Source of the DNA: CAYPEK01 sp964409645
Lineage (GTDB): Bacteria; UBP15; UBA6099
NCBI GenBank assembly: GCA_964409645.1
Contig: CAYPEK010000008.1
Coordinates: forward strand, 4,024-68,023
Length of the DNA stretch: 64,000 nt
Direction: 5' to 3'
Shown: positions 10,001 to 17,853 of the stretch, piece by piece
Layout of the letters: each line of letters begins with the position of its first letter
How positions within the stretch are numbered: the first letter of the stretch is position 1
Position numbers and translations under genes: made by a program
The notes under the pieces: generated by a model
What the model saw: the letters and a program-made list of their open reading frames with translations, nothing else
What the model was told of the DNA's origin: nothing
Database searches by the model: none

Positions 10001-11250
10001 ATCTCGCCCGTGAGTCCGACGATTTTAAGGGAGTTGGATGTACTGCCGAGAATGGTTTTGTCGCCGGTTTTTGTGGACACCGCATTTTTTGCGATGAACG
10101 TGAGCATGTGGTTGTTGGAGCCGATCTTGAGCTTGGATTCCCCTTCGTTTCCGACCACGATCTTGCATCCGAGGATATCCGATGTATTGGGATTGGAAAC
10201 GCATTCGCCGTCCCAGAGGACGCTGACGAGGTTCTTATCCAGTCCGGAGGCCTCAGGAGCGTATGTGATCGCGAAGACATTCGGGAAATAGAGGTCCGCC
10301 GGGTTAGGGTCCGTGATATCCGGGTTGAAAAACATAAGGAGATACCCTTCGATTGGTCCGCTGCTGGAAGTCGGCGCGGAACCCTTGATGCGGATGTTTG
10401 CGCAGACGACATCGTCGTTGGGAAGCGAAGCGTATCCTTTTCCGGCGCTTGCCGCGAAGCCGAGAATGTCGCTGTTCTCCGAGGAGACTAAAGACTGATT
10501 TCCGCTCGTATCCGGAACGCCGCAGGTGTCGCCCTCCGTGTCATTGATGGAGTAGTCCGCCGTCCCGGCGCAGCCCGGTGTGCCGGTATAATTTTTGGCG
10601 CACTGTTCGTACGAACTTGCCATCGAGCAATTGTCCGAAGCGGGAGTCTGATAGACGTAACGCCACGAAGTAAGACTTGTGCAGGAAGCGGTTTCCTTGT
10701 CGGGGAGCATCGAAACGGAGTTGCCTCTGCTGTCTGACGCAACGATGTAGTATTTGATGATATCGTCTTTAACCCAAGAGGAATCGACCGGAATATCCGC
10801 CTTGAATTTGCCCGTCGATTCGTCGTACTTCATCGAAGCCGACATCGGATTATCGACATCGGGGTCTATGTAATAATATACGACAGGATTGGCCGCGCCG
10901 GTTTTTTTGCAGGACGAGTCGGGCATTCCGGGTTGGCCGTTTTCATTCGGGATGCAGGGCGGATTGGGCGAAATATCGGTGTCGGTTTTCATGTACCATT
11001 CACTCATGGCGCAGTCGGTTCGGTCGCAGGCGGCTCCGCAACAGGCTTTCTGTTGCAGATCGCCCTCGATCGTCGCATAAACTGTGAATGTTTCGGCGCC
11101 GGCCCTGATGGCGGTGTTGGATATCCCGGATATTTTCGGTGTAAAGGGAATCGTGGGAATTTTAAAAACAAAATTTGGTGCAGCCGTACTTGCAGTTGAA
11201 AATACTGATAGTAAGCTGATGAATGCAAGGAAACCCAGTAGCTTTTTCAT
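7003..11250 (-). CDS. Secreted multi-FN3 protein with C-terminal dockerin
   Basis: 1415 residues from ATG 11250 with GGGAGG upstream. A signal peptide (MKKLLGFLAFISLLSVFSTASTAA) leads. Residues about 30-240 are a Cys-rich beta region. About 250-420 is a beta-sandwich-like part ('LMFFNPDIT...LTFIAKNAV') that could be cohesin-like, though I cannot show it. Several fibronectin-III-type modules follow, with 'YNLYGC', 'YNIKRDNS' and 'YSVYRCEGD' strands and paired Cys. Near the C-terminus are two dockerin-type EF-hand segments, 'CDSSVNLQDIMAIKNAYGA' and 'DFNNDGTINLTDILAMKDSYGS', followed by a Cys-rich tail. Dockerins bind cohesins or act as calcium-stabilised modules. The gene stands alone behind a long leader (11251-11480). 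It is probably a large surface or extracellular scaffold-like protein; no catalytic domain is seen. Confidence 0.88.
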   Translation of the reverse strand: MKKLLGFLAFISLLSVFSTASTAAPNFVFKIPTIPFTPKISGISNTAIRAGAETFTVYATIEGDLQQKACCGAACDRTDCAMSEWYMKTDTDISPNPPCIPNENGQPGMPDSSCKKTGAANPVVYYYIDPDVDNPMSASMKYDESTGKFKADIPVDSSWVKDDIIKYYIVASDSRGNSVSMLPDKETASCTSLTSWRYVYQTPASDNCSMASSYEQCAKNYTGTPGCAGTADYSINDTEGDTCGVPDTSGNQSLVSSENSDILGFAASAGKGYASLPNDDVVCANIRIKGSAPTSSSGPIEGYLLMFFNPDITDPNPADLYFPNVFAITYAPEASGLDKNLVSVLWDGECVSNPNTSDILGCKIVVGNEGESKLKIGSNNHMLTFIAKNAVSTKTGDKTILGSTSNSLKIVGLTGEIDVTGSIPFWLVDLTSGLMLIKDTKEAKVVDEVTVPAAPLFKSTTCKANGTGDAPECVKSSAIPDNNQCIIDIYSSPDASSVSKYKVYHNTTNNAATAVYLSDLDITTNLTSSNSVTYTVPQASLDGSKHYFFFSSVGKTGLETAQKDWSATTAPCRVEDWMPPAAPTGASCSTPDGSESKCFCTWSPDTSDPSLYGYNIKRDNSQLNGAIILGEQFTDNDSALTNGFSYSYSIQAIDVGNNESGWTTVSCTPQDLKSPSKPDTLSITYNMTQLGINATWQPVSDIDAATYNLYGCFDDLAKPGSCDTKEETATTNGYAVLCTKNDPSTPETLSCSVTSGFKNEGDIWCLYVEACDNCTTVGTCPGKTSPNCSNFDTMTTYLKCGPIMIPTDTLAPRWPENQSDGKEIKTTPPVEGNKCKLEWNKICTGEDSEGTFADCNNPDPFKLSGYYVMRAPAVNNDCSKTTITSPKDGGTPVATLNAMTTPNYTDTSLTNSTIYCYRVYGYDAAGNVSRDPDTPDPVECVPADTLPPAKPVADTENSFYSSEEGGNIVKWAAVSDKDTISYSVYRCEGDMSQCDSASDFELLDDAAELIDTEYTDQVETTSSKKYSYCITAKDLAGNISDKYNASDLANCFTCSEGPTLKSPGAVSAYEYDSQYGLKVNWVASADDDSAYDSGEGYNLYLCKYNVEASCTDTFKKINTSVIQQAGTDYIKTGTDLASLSINESDYYVWVSYANATSGESAKTVSTLPSSTGGKIHIKPNTCTDCPNTVKVNGKGTNGEIRYYSIADPQCASTTDCMKTKATYTYTALTDTRIELVQTSSPDTVISTVSTDNVGKPPDMKAPIGASSVTYTVRLRMPVSSSPVACTSKTTDYCYVTLKKAVTLPSTANSITVNVLDLPGASGNGGGDAGNPNCDSSVNLQDIMAIKNAYGAKSGETCYRAWADFNNDGTINLTDILAMKDSYGSKIDSVYDVSSAVLCSSKAPIPACCSTKTCSD

Positions 11251-11273
11251 GAGTCGGCCTCCCTATTTACAGT

Positions 11274-11306
11274 CCCCTCAGCCTTTGCCGTCAACTTGCC
11301 GAGAGG
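11274..11306 (-). promoter_or_regulatory. Hairpin in the leader of the dockerin gene
   Basis: On the minus strand CCTCTCGGC (11306-11298) can pair over nine positions, two of them G-U, with GCTGAGGGG (11282-11274). The loop is 15 nt and includes GACGGCAAAG. The hairpin lies directly before the GGGAGG ribosome site. It may modulate translation; it does not match a riboswitch I know. Confidence 0.3.
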
Positions 11307-11450
11307 TACCGGATTTCTGCTTTCAAGCTCCTGTTTACGAATCGGTTTTGATCGATTTGTCCGAAAAAATGATCTTTCGGTATCGGTCAAAATCAAATAA
11401 ACAAAGGTGCAATTTTTTTGCCACCGCCAAAAATAATGGAAAATGGAGGT

Positions 11451-11480
11451 CAAATATGCTTTTAATTAAAAGCATATTTG
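11451..11480. promoter_or_regulatory. Perfect 30-nt AT-rich palindrome
   Basis: CAAATATGCTTTTAA followed by its exact reverse complement, 200 nt before the start of the dockerin gene. The lack of a loop and of a T-run argues for a dimer-binding operator rather than a terminator, but a cruciform or repeat remnant is possible. Confidence 0.45.
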
Positions 11481-11618
11481 TTTGTCGGTGACAAATGGCC
11501 AGAAGAAGAAGCGAGGAGTGTTGGTTGTTGCGTTTTTACAACAGGTGTTGCAGTTTTGTCATATCGAAAACGGGATGTCGGCAAAAGCAGAGGTTGAGAT
11601 ATGTTTGTAAAAAGTGTG

Positions 11619-11708
11619 ACGTGACCGCTTGCTGACGCGCGCGGCTCTGTTAAATAACATTGATTCGTTTGTTTTATCCGAGCCGCGCGCGTCAGCAAGC
11701 GGTCACGT
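11619..11708. repeat. Two family A repeats in perfect inverted orientation
   Basis: The 29-nt arms at 11619-11647 and 11680-11708 are exact reverse complements. The right arm starts GAGCCGCGCGCG and ends AGCAAGCGGTCACGT. The spacer is 32 nt and AT-rich. The same 29-nt sequence occurs exactly at 48845-48873. Confidence 0.9.
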
Positions 11709-11850
11709 GGAAGGATGAAAGAGCAATACGAGTAGTAGGGGGGCAGGGCTTGCGACTTGCGGGTTTGGGAGGATAAAAAGTAAGGCGGAACATGTGAAAC
11801 CCGCCCTGCATTTTTTCTATTGTCTATTTCTTACTGTTGTATCTCCGGCA

Positions 11851-14800
11851 TTATTCTTCGAGTTTCGGCTGTCTTCTCTCGCGCATCTTTTCTATCGGCG
11901 CTTCGACGAGCGCGTAGAGTGTCGGGATGAAGATGAGCGTCAGCGTGGTGCCGATTGTCAAACCGCCGATGACGGCTCTTCCAAGCGGCGCGTGCATCTC
12001 GGAACCGGTGCCGATGCCGGACGCCATCGGTATGAGCGCGAGGATGGTCGCGAATGATGTCATGAGGATGGGCCGCAGTCGCAACCGTCCGGCGGTGATG
12101 ACGGCGTCTTCGAGCGGGATGCCTTTTTCACGCAACTGGTTTATGAAGTCGATCATGATGATTGCGTTTTTGACGACGATGCCGACGAGCATGATGACAC
12201 CAAGGTAGGCCATCAGGCTGAGGTTAGTGTGAGTTACATATAAAGCGAGCAGAACCCCGAGCAGTCCGAACGGAACGGTGAATATAATTAGGAGCGGATG
12301 GAGCAGGGATTCGAACTGTATTGCCATGACCATGTAAACGAGGGCGATTGCGAGGAATAGGGCGAGCAGCATGTCCGCGAATGCTTGCTTGCGTTCTGTT
12401 TCCTCGCCTGCGAACTCGACTGAGAAGCCGCGCGGGATGTCGAGCTCTCTAACGTGTTTCGTTATCTCGTCGTTGACAGTTCCGGGGGCAACATCACCTG
12501 TGTATGTGGCTGAGATGGAGACGACACGCTCCTGATCCGTGCGTTCGATCTGAACGGGGCCGACTTCTTGTTTAAGGGTGGCGAGCCCCCGGAGTGGAAC
12601 GGGCGGCGCGCCTGACGACGAGATCAGAATATTGCCTATGGAGCTCAACTGTTTTCTGTCTTCGGGGCGAAGCCGCACGCGGATGTCGAACTCGTTTCCC
12701 GCCCGGCGGAACTGAGAGGCGATTGCGCCCTCGATGCTCGTGTTGACGATGTCGCCGACCTCGCTCGGGCTGAGTCCGAGCACGCCCGCTTTTTCTCTGT
12801 CCGTGATTACATTTATCTCAGGCTTGCCGGGTGTGCGTGAGACGCGCGGGTTTGTTGCCCCAGGCACATTCGATATGATATTGGAGACTTCCTGTGCGAG
12901 CTTGTCGCCTGCGGCAAAGTCGTGTCCCCGTATGTCGATTTCGAGACGGCTTTCGGAACCGCCGCCGAGGATGCGTTGCATTATCGAGCCACCCTCCATA
13001 ACCCATAGCTTGCCGTGAGCGATGGGCATCAGCTTCTCGCGCAGGTCGTTGGCGACGTCGGTGACGCTTCTTTTTCGCTCGCCGCTGGGAGTCAGAACAA
13101 TTCTTAAAGAACCAGTGTTCGAGCCACCGCCACCGCCCATGTATCCGCCGCCGCTGCCGGCCTGTGTGTACATGTTCACCATTTCGGGCACGCTCTCGAT
13201 TATGACTTTTTCGAGCCTCGCGAGCTCTTCGCGGACGACTTCGAGTTTTGTCCCGACCGGTAACTCGATGCTCACGTTGACTTGTCCTTCATCCACGCTC
13301 GGAAGATATTCCTTTCCAATGTGTGGTAAGAGAACATAGGCTCCTCCAGCAAACACGATCACTACTGAAACAATTGTCAGTAGGCGGTGCCTCAGTGTAA
13401 CGGTCAGGACTCTTCCATAGAATGCATATATGCCGCGCTCCTCTGTTGCTGCTTCTTCGTGCCTATGCACCTTGATCTTGAGCAGCCGCGAGCACAACAT
13501 CGGGACCAGTGTCATCGATACCACTAGTGACGCGAGTAGCGAGACGGTTACTGTGACCCCGAGTTCCTTAAAAAATATGCCGCTCATACCTCCGATGAAC
13601 ACTAGCGGCCCAAACACGCACACAGTCGTGAATGTCGAAGAAGCGACCGCGGCGGCGACCTCGCGCGCGCCGTTTATGGCCGCCTCGAAGCGGCCTTCGC
13701 CTTCCTTGCGATGCCGGTATATGTTCTCGAGCATGACTATGGCGTCGTCAACTATCATGCCGATGCCGAGCGTGAGCCCGCCGAGAGACATTATGTTTAT
13801 CGTCAGGCCGGTGAAGTACAGCACTATTATGGTGGCGATAAGCGAAAAAGGCACCGACAGCGATATGATGAACGTTGAGCGGATGTTTCGTAGAAACAGG
13901 AACAGAATGATAATGGCGATTATGCCGCCGCCGATGCCGTCGCGGCGCAGGGCACCAATCGAGTCTTTGACCATCTGCGAAGTATCCCTCATTATGCCGA
14001 TCTTCGTTCCGGCCGGAAGCATGTTGGTGATTTGTGCGATTTTTTCCCTTACCGCATCTGCAACTTTTACCGTATTTTCTCCTGACTGCTTGCGGACTTC
14101 GACTAACACTCCGTTGCGGCCCATCAGTTTGACGTCCGACCGTTTTTCCGCGATGCCGTCGAACACATTGGCTACATCCCTGATGTAAACCGGCACACTG
14201 CCTTTGTATGCGAGTACGACTTTTTTGATGTCTTCCACGCTGGAGAACTCGCCGCGGTTGCGGACGAGGAACTCATTGTCTCCGTTCTCGACGTAGCCGC
14301 CGGGGATGTCCTGATTTTCATTTTTGATCGCGCTCGTAACAGAGCTGATCGGGATGCCAAGCGAGGCGAGTTTCGCTGCATCGACGTCAACACGTATTTC
14401 TCGCGTGTCGCCTCCAGACGAATCAACAGATGCTACTCCGGGAATCTGCTCAAACCTGTATTGAATCTCGTCGTCAACGTAGTCTTTAAGGTCAACGGCG
14501 GCCATGCTGCCTGTCACGGTGAGTTGCATCACCGGGATCATCGATGTGTCGAATTTGGAAATGATTGGTTCGTCGGCGTCGTCCGGGAGCTGGCGTTTAG
14601 CCTGTCCGATTTTGTCGCGGACATCGTTCGCCGCCTCGTCCATGTTCGTGCCCCACGAAAACTCGATTCGGATGCTCGAAGAGCCTTCCGAGGAGGTGGA
14701 CGTCACTTTTGTTACATTGCTGATGGTGGACGCGGCGCGTTCGAGCGGCTCGGTTATCAGGCGCTCGATCTCCTGCGGGCCCGCCCCGCTGTACGTGGTG

Positions 14801-14943
14801 CGCACCGAAATTACGTTGCGCTCGATGTTCGGCAGAAAGTCGATCTTGAGTCTCGGCAGGACTACCGCTCCGATTACCATCACCGCCAGCACGCCCATAA
14901 GCGTGGTGACGGGCCGGCGAACGCACCTTTCGTAAATGCTCAT
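11851..14943 (-). CDS. RND efflux pump inner-membrane subunit (AcrB/MdtB-like)
   Basis: 1030 residues, the usual length for the HAE1 branch. It begins 'MSIYERCVRRPVTTLMGVLAVMVIGAVVLP' (TM1) and has the family's motifs: 'PNIERNVISVRTTYSGAGPQEIE', and in TM4 'LGGLTLGIGMIVDDAIVMLENIYRH' with the paired Asp of the proton relay, then 'LVGIVVKNAIIMIDFI' in TM10-11. Two large periplasmic loops follow TM1 and TM7; the second has a Gly-rich insert (GSGGGYMGGGGGSNTG). It exchanges protons for drugs or other amphiphiles. Its start overlaps the stop of the adaptor gene by four bases (ATGA), so the two are translationally coupled. No TolC-type outer-membrane gene is in the window. Confidence 0.95.
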   Translation of the reverse strand: MSIYERCVRRPVTTLMGVLAVMVIGAVVLPRLKIDFLPNIERNVISVRTTYSGAGPQEIERLITEPLERAASTISNVTKVTSTSSEGSSSIRIEFSWGTNMDEAANDVRDKIGQAKRQLPDDADEPIISKFDTSMIPVMQLTVTGSMAAVDLKDYVDDEIQYRFEQIPGVASVDSSGGDTREIRVDVDAAKLASLGIPISSVTSAIKNENQDIPGGYVENGDNEFLVRNRGEFSSVEDIKKVVLAYKGSVPVYIRDVANVFDGIAEKRSDVKLMGRNGVLVEVRKQSGENTVKVADAVREKIAQITNMLPAGTKIGIMRDTSQMVKDSIGALRRDGIGGGIIAIIILFLFLRNIRSTFIISLSVPFSLIATIIVLYFTGLTINIMSLGGLTLGIGMIVDDAIVMLENIYRHRKEGEGRFEAAINGAREVAAAVASSTFTTVCVFGPLVFIGGMSGIFFKELGVTVTVSLLASLVVSMTLVPMLCSRLLKIKVHRHEEAATEERGIYAFYGRVLTVTLRHRLLTIVSVVIVFAGGAYVLLPHIGKEYLPSVDEGQVNVSIELPVGTKLEVVREELARLEKVIIESVPEMVNMYTQAGSGGGYMGGGGGSNTGSLRIVLTPSGERKRSVTDVANDLREKLMPIAHGKLWVMEGGSIMQRILGGGSESRLEIDIRGHDFAAGDKLAQEVSNIISNVPGATNPRVSRTPGKPEINVITDREKAGVLGLSPSEVGDIVNTSIEGAIASQFRRAGNEFDIRVRLRPEDRKQLSSIGNILISSSGAPPVPLRGLATLKQEVGPVQIERTDQERVVSISATYTGDVAPGTVNDEITKHVRELDIPRGFSVEFAGEETERKQAFADMLLALFLAIALVYMVMAIQFESLLHPLLIIFTVPFGLLGVLLALYVTHTNLSLMAYLGVIMLVGIVVKNAIIMIDFINQLREKGIPLEDAVITAGRLRLRPILMTSFATILALIPMASGIGTGSEMHAPLGRAVIGGLTIGTTLTLIFIPTLYALVEAPIEKMRERRQPKLEE

Positions 14944-16193
14944 TTCGCGCCGCCTTTCGGTTGGCGTCCCGTGCCGCCCGCCGCGCTGCCTCCGGGGCCT
15001 CTTCCGCTGCCGCCGTTGCTGCTAATACTGCCGATCGCGACTTTATCGCCCGCGCTCAGGCCGTGCGTTATCTCGATCTCCGCCGAGGTTTCGATGCCGA
15101 CGCCGACATCGCGCCGCTCGGGGCCGTCTTTGCCCATCACGTTCACGTACTTGCCGCCCGATGCGGGGTCGGTGTTCAGCGCCGCCTCCGGGATCACGAG
15201 CGCCGACGGTTTGCGCGACGCGATCAGGCTCACCCGCGCCATCATTCCCGACTTCAGCGCGCCGCCGCTGTTCGGAATAAGTATCTCCACCGCCGCCGTC
15301 CTGCTGTTCGCCGCGACGGACGGCGAGATGCGGAGCACTCTGCCCGCGAACTTGCGGTCCGGCCATGCATCGGTCGCGACATCCGCCGCCGCGCCGGTTC
15401 TGATCTTCGGGAGGTCGTCCTCGATCACGTTGACAACTACTTTCACCGCCGAGTCGTCGATTATCGTGACGATCGAAGTCGAGGGTGACACGTAAGCGCC
15501 CGCGTCGATGAAACGCTCGGCGACTATGCCTGAGAACGGCGCGAGGATTGTCGTGTCGCGCAGCTTTATTTCAATCGCTTTCAGCGCTGCCTTCGATTGC
15601 GCGAGCTGCGCTTTCGCAGCGTCTAGCGACGCCTGCATCTGTTTTTTCGTTGTCTCCGCGTCTTCGAGTTCGTTCTTTGAGATGATTCCTTTTGAATATA
15701 GCGCCTTGGCGCGTTCGTTTTCGTTGTGTGCCTGCTGGAGTTCCGCCTGCGCGCGCGCCACGGACGCCTCCGCTGAAGCGATCGACGCTTTTGACTGCTC
15801 CGCCTGCGCTTGCAGGTCGTCGTGATCGATCACGCAGATTGGCTGTCCCTTCGTCACGCGGCTGCCGATATCGACGGATATGCTCTTCATCCACCCGGAC
15901 GTCGTGCTCCGGAGATCGACGGAGTAGGCGGGCGTGACCTCGCCTACGTATTCCCGGACGAGGGTGATCGGCTTCATCTCCGCGACGGCTGTTTTCGGCG
16001 CGCTGCCGCCAGCTGGACCGAAACCGCCGCGCCCGCCGCCAGCTCCTCGGCCAGCCTGCATGCCCGCCGCCGCGCCGGGCGCTTTGCCTTCAGCGCCTGC
16101 GGCGTCTTTGCCGTCTTTTTTGGCGCAGCCGGTTATCAGAAGCGCCGCCGCCAGAAGTGCTGCGGCGGACTTGGTTGTTATGCTTTTATTCAT
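14940..16193 (-). CDS. RND periplasmic adaptor lipoprotein (MFP)
   Basis: 417 residues from ATG 16193 with GAGGGA upstream. The lipobox LITGC places the lipidated Cys at 23. A Gly/Ala-rich linker (to about 65) leads to the adaptor core: 'YVGEVTPAYSVDLRSTTSGWMKSISVDIGSRVTKGQPICVID' (first lipoyl half), a coiled-coil hairpin at about 115-205 rich in Ala, Glu and Gln, 'LRDTTILAPFSGIVAERFIDAGAYV' (second lipoyl half), then barrel and membrane-proximal domains. The Gly-rich C-terminus ends 'GSAAGGTGRQPKGGAK'. It links the RND pump to an outer-membrane channel and is the first gene of that operon, behind a likely promoter at 16296-16323. Confidence 0.94.
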   Translation of the reverse strand: MNKSITTKSAAALLAAALLITGCAKKDGKDAAGAEGKAPGAAAGMQAGRGAGGGRGGFGPAGGSAPKTAVAEMKPITLVREYVGEVTPAYSVDLRSTTSGWMKSISVDIGSRVTKGQPICVIDHDDLQAQAEQSKASIASAEASVARAQAELQQAHNENERAKALYSKGIISKNELEDAETTKKQMQASLDAAKAQLAQSKAALKAIEIKLRDTTILAPFSGIVAERFIDAGAYVSPSTSIVTIIDDSAVKVVVNVIEDDLPKIRTGAAADVATDAWPDRKFAGRVLRISPSVAANSRTAAVEILIPNSGGALKSGMMARVSLIASRKPSALVIPEAALNTDPASGGKYVNVMGKDGPERRDVGVGIETSAEIEITHGLSAGDKVAIGSISSNGGSGRGPGGSAAGGTGRQPKGGAK

Positions 16194-16295
16194 GATTTAA
16201 TCCCTCAAGTTGCGTTAATGTCCGAAAGCCTCGTCCGGTAAACAGCCGGCTCCGGAATAGCGTTTCCGGCCGCAACGGCGACGGCCGACCCGCTG

Positions 16296-16323
16296 ATTAT
16301 ATAAGTCCCCGGAAACAATTCAA
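16296..16323 (-). promoter_or_regulatory. Sigma-70-like promoter for the RND operon
   Basis: On the minus strand TTGAAT (16323-16318), a 16-nt spacer and TATAAT (16301-16296). Transcription would begin near 16289, giving a leader of about 95 nt before 16193. Confidence 0.5.
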
Positions 16324-16364
16324 ACGTTACAGGATTTCTGTTTTTTTAGCGTCGTCCGAAAGCA

Positions 16365-16396
16365 AAATCGCTCCCGCCGGTAAACGGGAGCGATTT
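16365..16396 (-). terminator. Terminator after the cysteine-repeat gene
   Basis: A perfect 12-bp stem (16365-16376 with 16385-16396) and 8-nt loop lie 35 nt beyond the stop of the 16431-17651 gene. On the minus strand the stem ends in a TTTT that continues as TGCTTTC, so the T-run is short. Confidence 0.65.
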
Positions 16397-16430
16397 GAAA
16401 TTATCCGAATTATTTGTTAAATGCTTGTTC

Positions 16431-17651
16431 TTATTTAACGAATTCCGGTGTGCATGAAGTGTGCTTCGGGTCGAGAGCGTAGTCGCGGCAGTACGGGTTG
16501 TTTGTCTTCTGGCAGCCGGGCAGTGTCGCCATCCGTGCGTCGTACTCTGTCTGCCCGGAACCGGCGAAACCGTCCTTGCGTGAGCCGTCGTTCTTGTAAA
16601 GTGTGCAGTTCCAGCGGAGCACGGGTTTCGGACCTTCGACGACTGCGGACTGCTCGCATGTCGTGTGGTCGTCGTCGAGCGAGTACTGGTCGCAGTACGG
16701 ATTATTCGTCGATTTGCAGAGGTTGGATGCCCCGGCGCGGGCTGCATTCTCGGTGTCGCCTTCCGCCGTGAAACCGTCGCTGCGCGAACCGTCGTTTTTG
16801 TTCAGCTTGCAGCTCCATGTAACTTTCGCGTTCTGGGGGATTGAGCCGAAAGCCACCATTTCATCTCTCGGATTCTCTATCAGTTTTACGTCGCATTTAG
16901 TGTGTGCGGGGTCCATTGCGTAGTCGTTGCAGTACGGATTATTTGTGCCGCGGCAGCCGTTGATTGCGCCCTGCCGCGCTTCGTCGATCGTCGCTCCCGT
17001 GCCGGTGAAACCGTCCTTGCGCGATCCGTCGTTCTTGTTCAGGATGCAGCTCCAGTTGTATGAATAATCGATGTATCTGACTTTCACTTGATCCTGATAG
17101 TGATGGCCGCCGCCGTCGGGCATTCCGGGGCCGCCTTGGCCCGGCATCTGACCCGGTTGACCTTGCTGTGGACCGGTCATGCCGGGATGTGCGCTGTCGG
17201 CGAAACCGCCTTTTACCGGCCGCCTGACCGGGGGAAGCACTACCGCGAGGTCGCTCGATATTTTGTATCCTTTACCCTTCCACGAGTCCATTTCCTTGTC
17301 GATTGCTTTCGTGAGGTTGACCTTTGAACTAATGGTTACGCTTTTGTATTTCGGGTCGCAGGAGCTTTCCGGCGCTTCGTCATATATCGCTATCGAGACC
17401 GCCGTGACGGATTTCTTCGTTCCCGTGGGCACTTTTTCCACATTCAGCTCGACGTATGTTTCGTGAGCAGGCGCGTCGCAGCGGCTGTCGAGTGTATATG
17501 TAAAGTCTAACGTCTCGCCGTTGTAGTACATTGTGTCGAGTGTGTCGATGTCCGTACGTGCCGGTTTCGCGGCGTCTCCTCTCAGAGGCAGCAGGAGCAG
17601 TCCCGCGACGGCGACCGCCGTGGTTATTGTGAGAAGTCTCTTAGTCTTCAT
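16431..17651 (-). CDS. Secreted protein with three four-cysteine repeats
   Basis: 406 residues from ATG 17651 with GGAGG upstream and a signal peptide (MKTKRLLTITTAVAVAGLLLLP). Residues about 30-150 form a beta domain with two Cys (58, 98). About 155-185 is a Pro/Gly/Gln linker. Three repeats follow at about 199-253, 278-332 and 347-400. Each reads W-x-C-x-L-x-KNDGSR-x-DGF, then a Gly-Thr segment, then C-x2-TNNPYC, and ends H-T-x-C. The Cys are C202/233/241/253, C281/312/320/332 and C349/380/388/400, with identical spacing of 31, 8 and 12 each time, which implies two disulfides per repeat. I do not recognise the repeat as a named family. The gene is monocistronic and followed by a terminator. 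It is probably extracellular or periplasmic; function unknown. Confidence 0.8.
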   Translation of the reverse strand: MKTKRLLTITTAVAVAGLLLLPLRGDAAKPARTDIDTLDTMYYNGETLDFTYTLDSRCDAPAHETYVELNVEKVPTGTKKSVTAVSIAIYDEAPESSCDPKYKSVTISSKVNLTKAIDKEMDSWKGKGYKISSDLAVVLPPVRRPVKGGFADSAHPGMTGPQQGQPGQMPGQGGPGMPDGGGHHYQDQVKVRYIDYSYNWSCILNKNDGSRKDGFTGTGATIDEARQGAINGCRGTNNPYCNDYAMDPAHTKCDVKLIENPRDEMVAFGSIPQNAKVTWSCKLNKNDGSRSDGFTAEGDTENAARAGASNLCKSTNNPYCDQYSLDDDHTTCEQSAVVEGPKPVLRWNCTLYKNDGSRKDGFAGSGQTEYDARMATLPGCQKTNNPYCRDYALDPKHTSCTPEFVK

Positions 17652-17791
17652 CTTTTTTCCTCCGCAAAAAAAATCCCGGTAAAGAAATCTTTTACATATA
17701 AATTATGCAGCGTTTCCGTAAAAACTAACACTATGCCGCCAAAATCGGGGGTGTGATCCGGCTCACGGTTTCGCCGCCGTCGAGATTTAGC

Positions 17792-17818
17792 TTGCGCGCC
17801 CGTTCGAGATAATATAAT
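17792..17818 (+). promoter_or_regulatory. Possible promoter for the caspase-like gene
   Basis: TTGCGC, a 15-nt spacer and a perfect TATAAT (17813-17818), about 36 nt before the ATG at 17854. The -35 match is weak. Confidence 0.4.
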
Positions 17819-17853
17819 CTCTTTTTACAAACGTATCTGTGAGGTTCTGGCGT

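Larger units (their letters stand above)
11251..11850. other. 600-nt non-coding stretch with palindrome and repeats
   Basis: There is no credible gene. From left to right it holds the leader of the dockerin gene with a hairpin, a perfect 30-nt palindrome at 11451-11480, the head-to-head family A repeats at 11619-11708, and a G-rich segment ending in a C/G hairpin and T-run near 11790-11820 just beyond the RND gene. Confidence 0.7.

Noticed and set aside
11251..11310. Cyclic-di-GMP (GEMM-like) riboswitch in the dockerin leader
   Set aside because: GACGGCAAAGG looks similar to part of GEMM, but the paired arms and tetraloop receptor are not seen.
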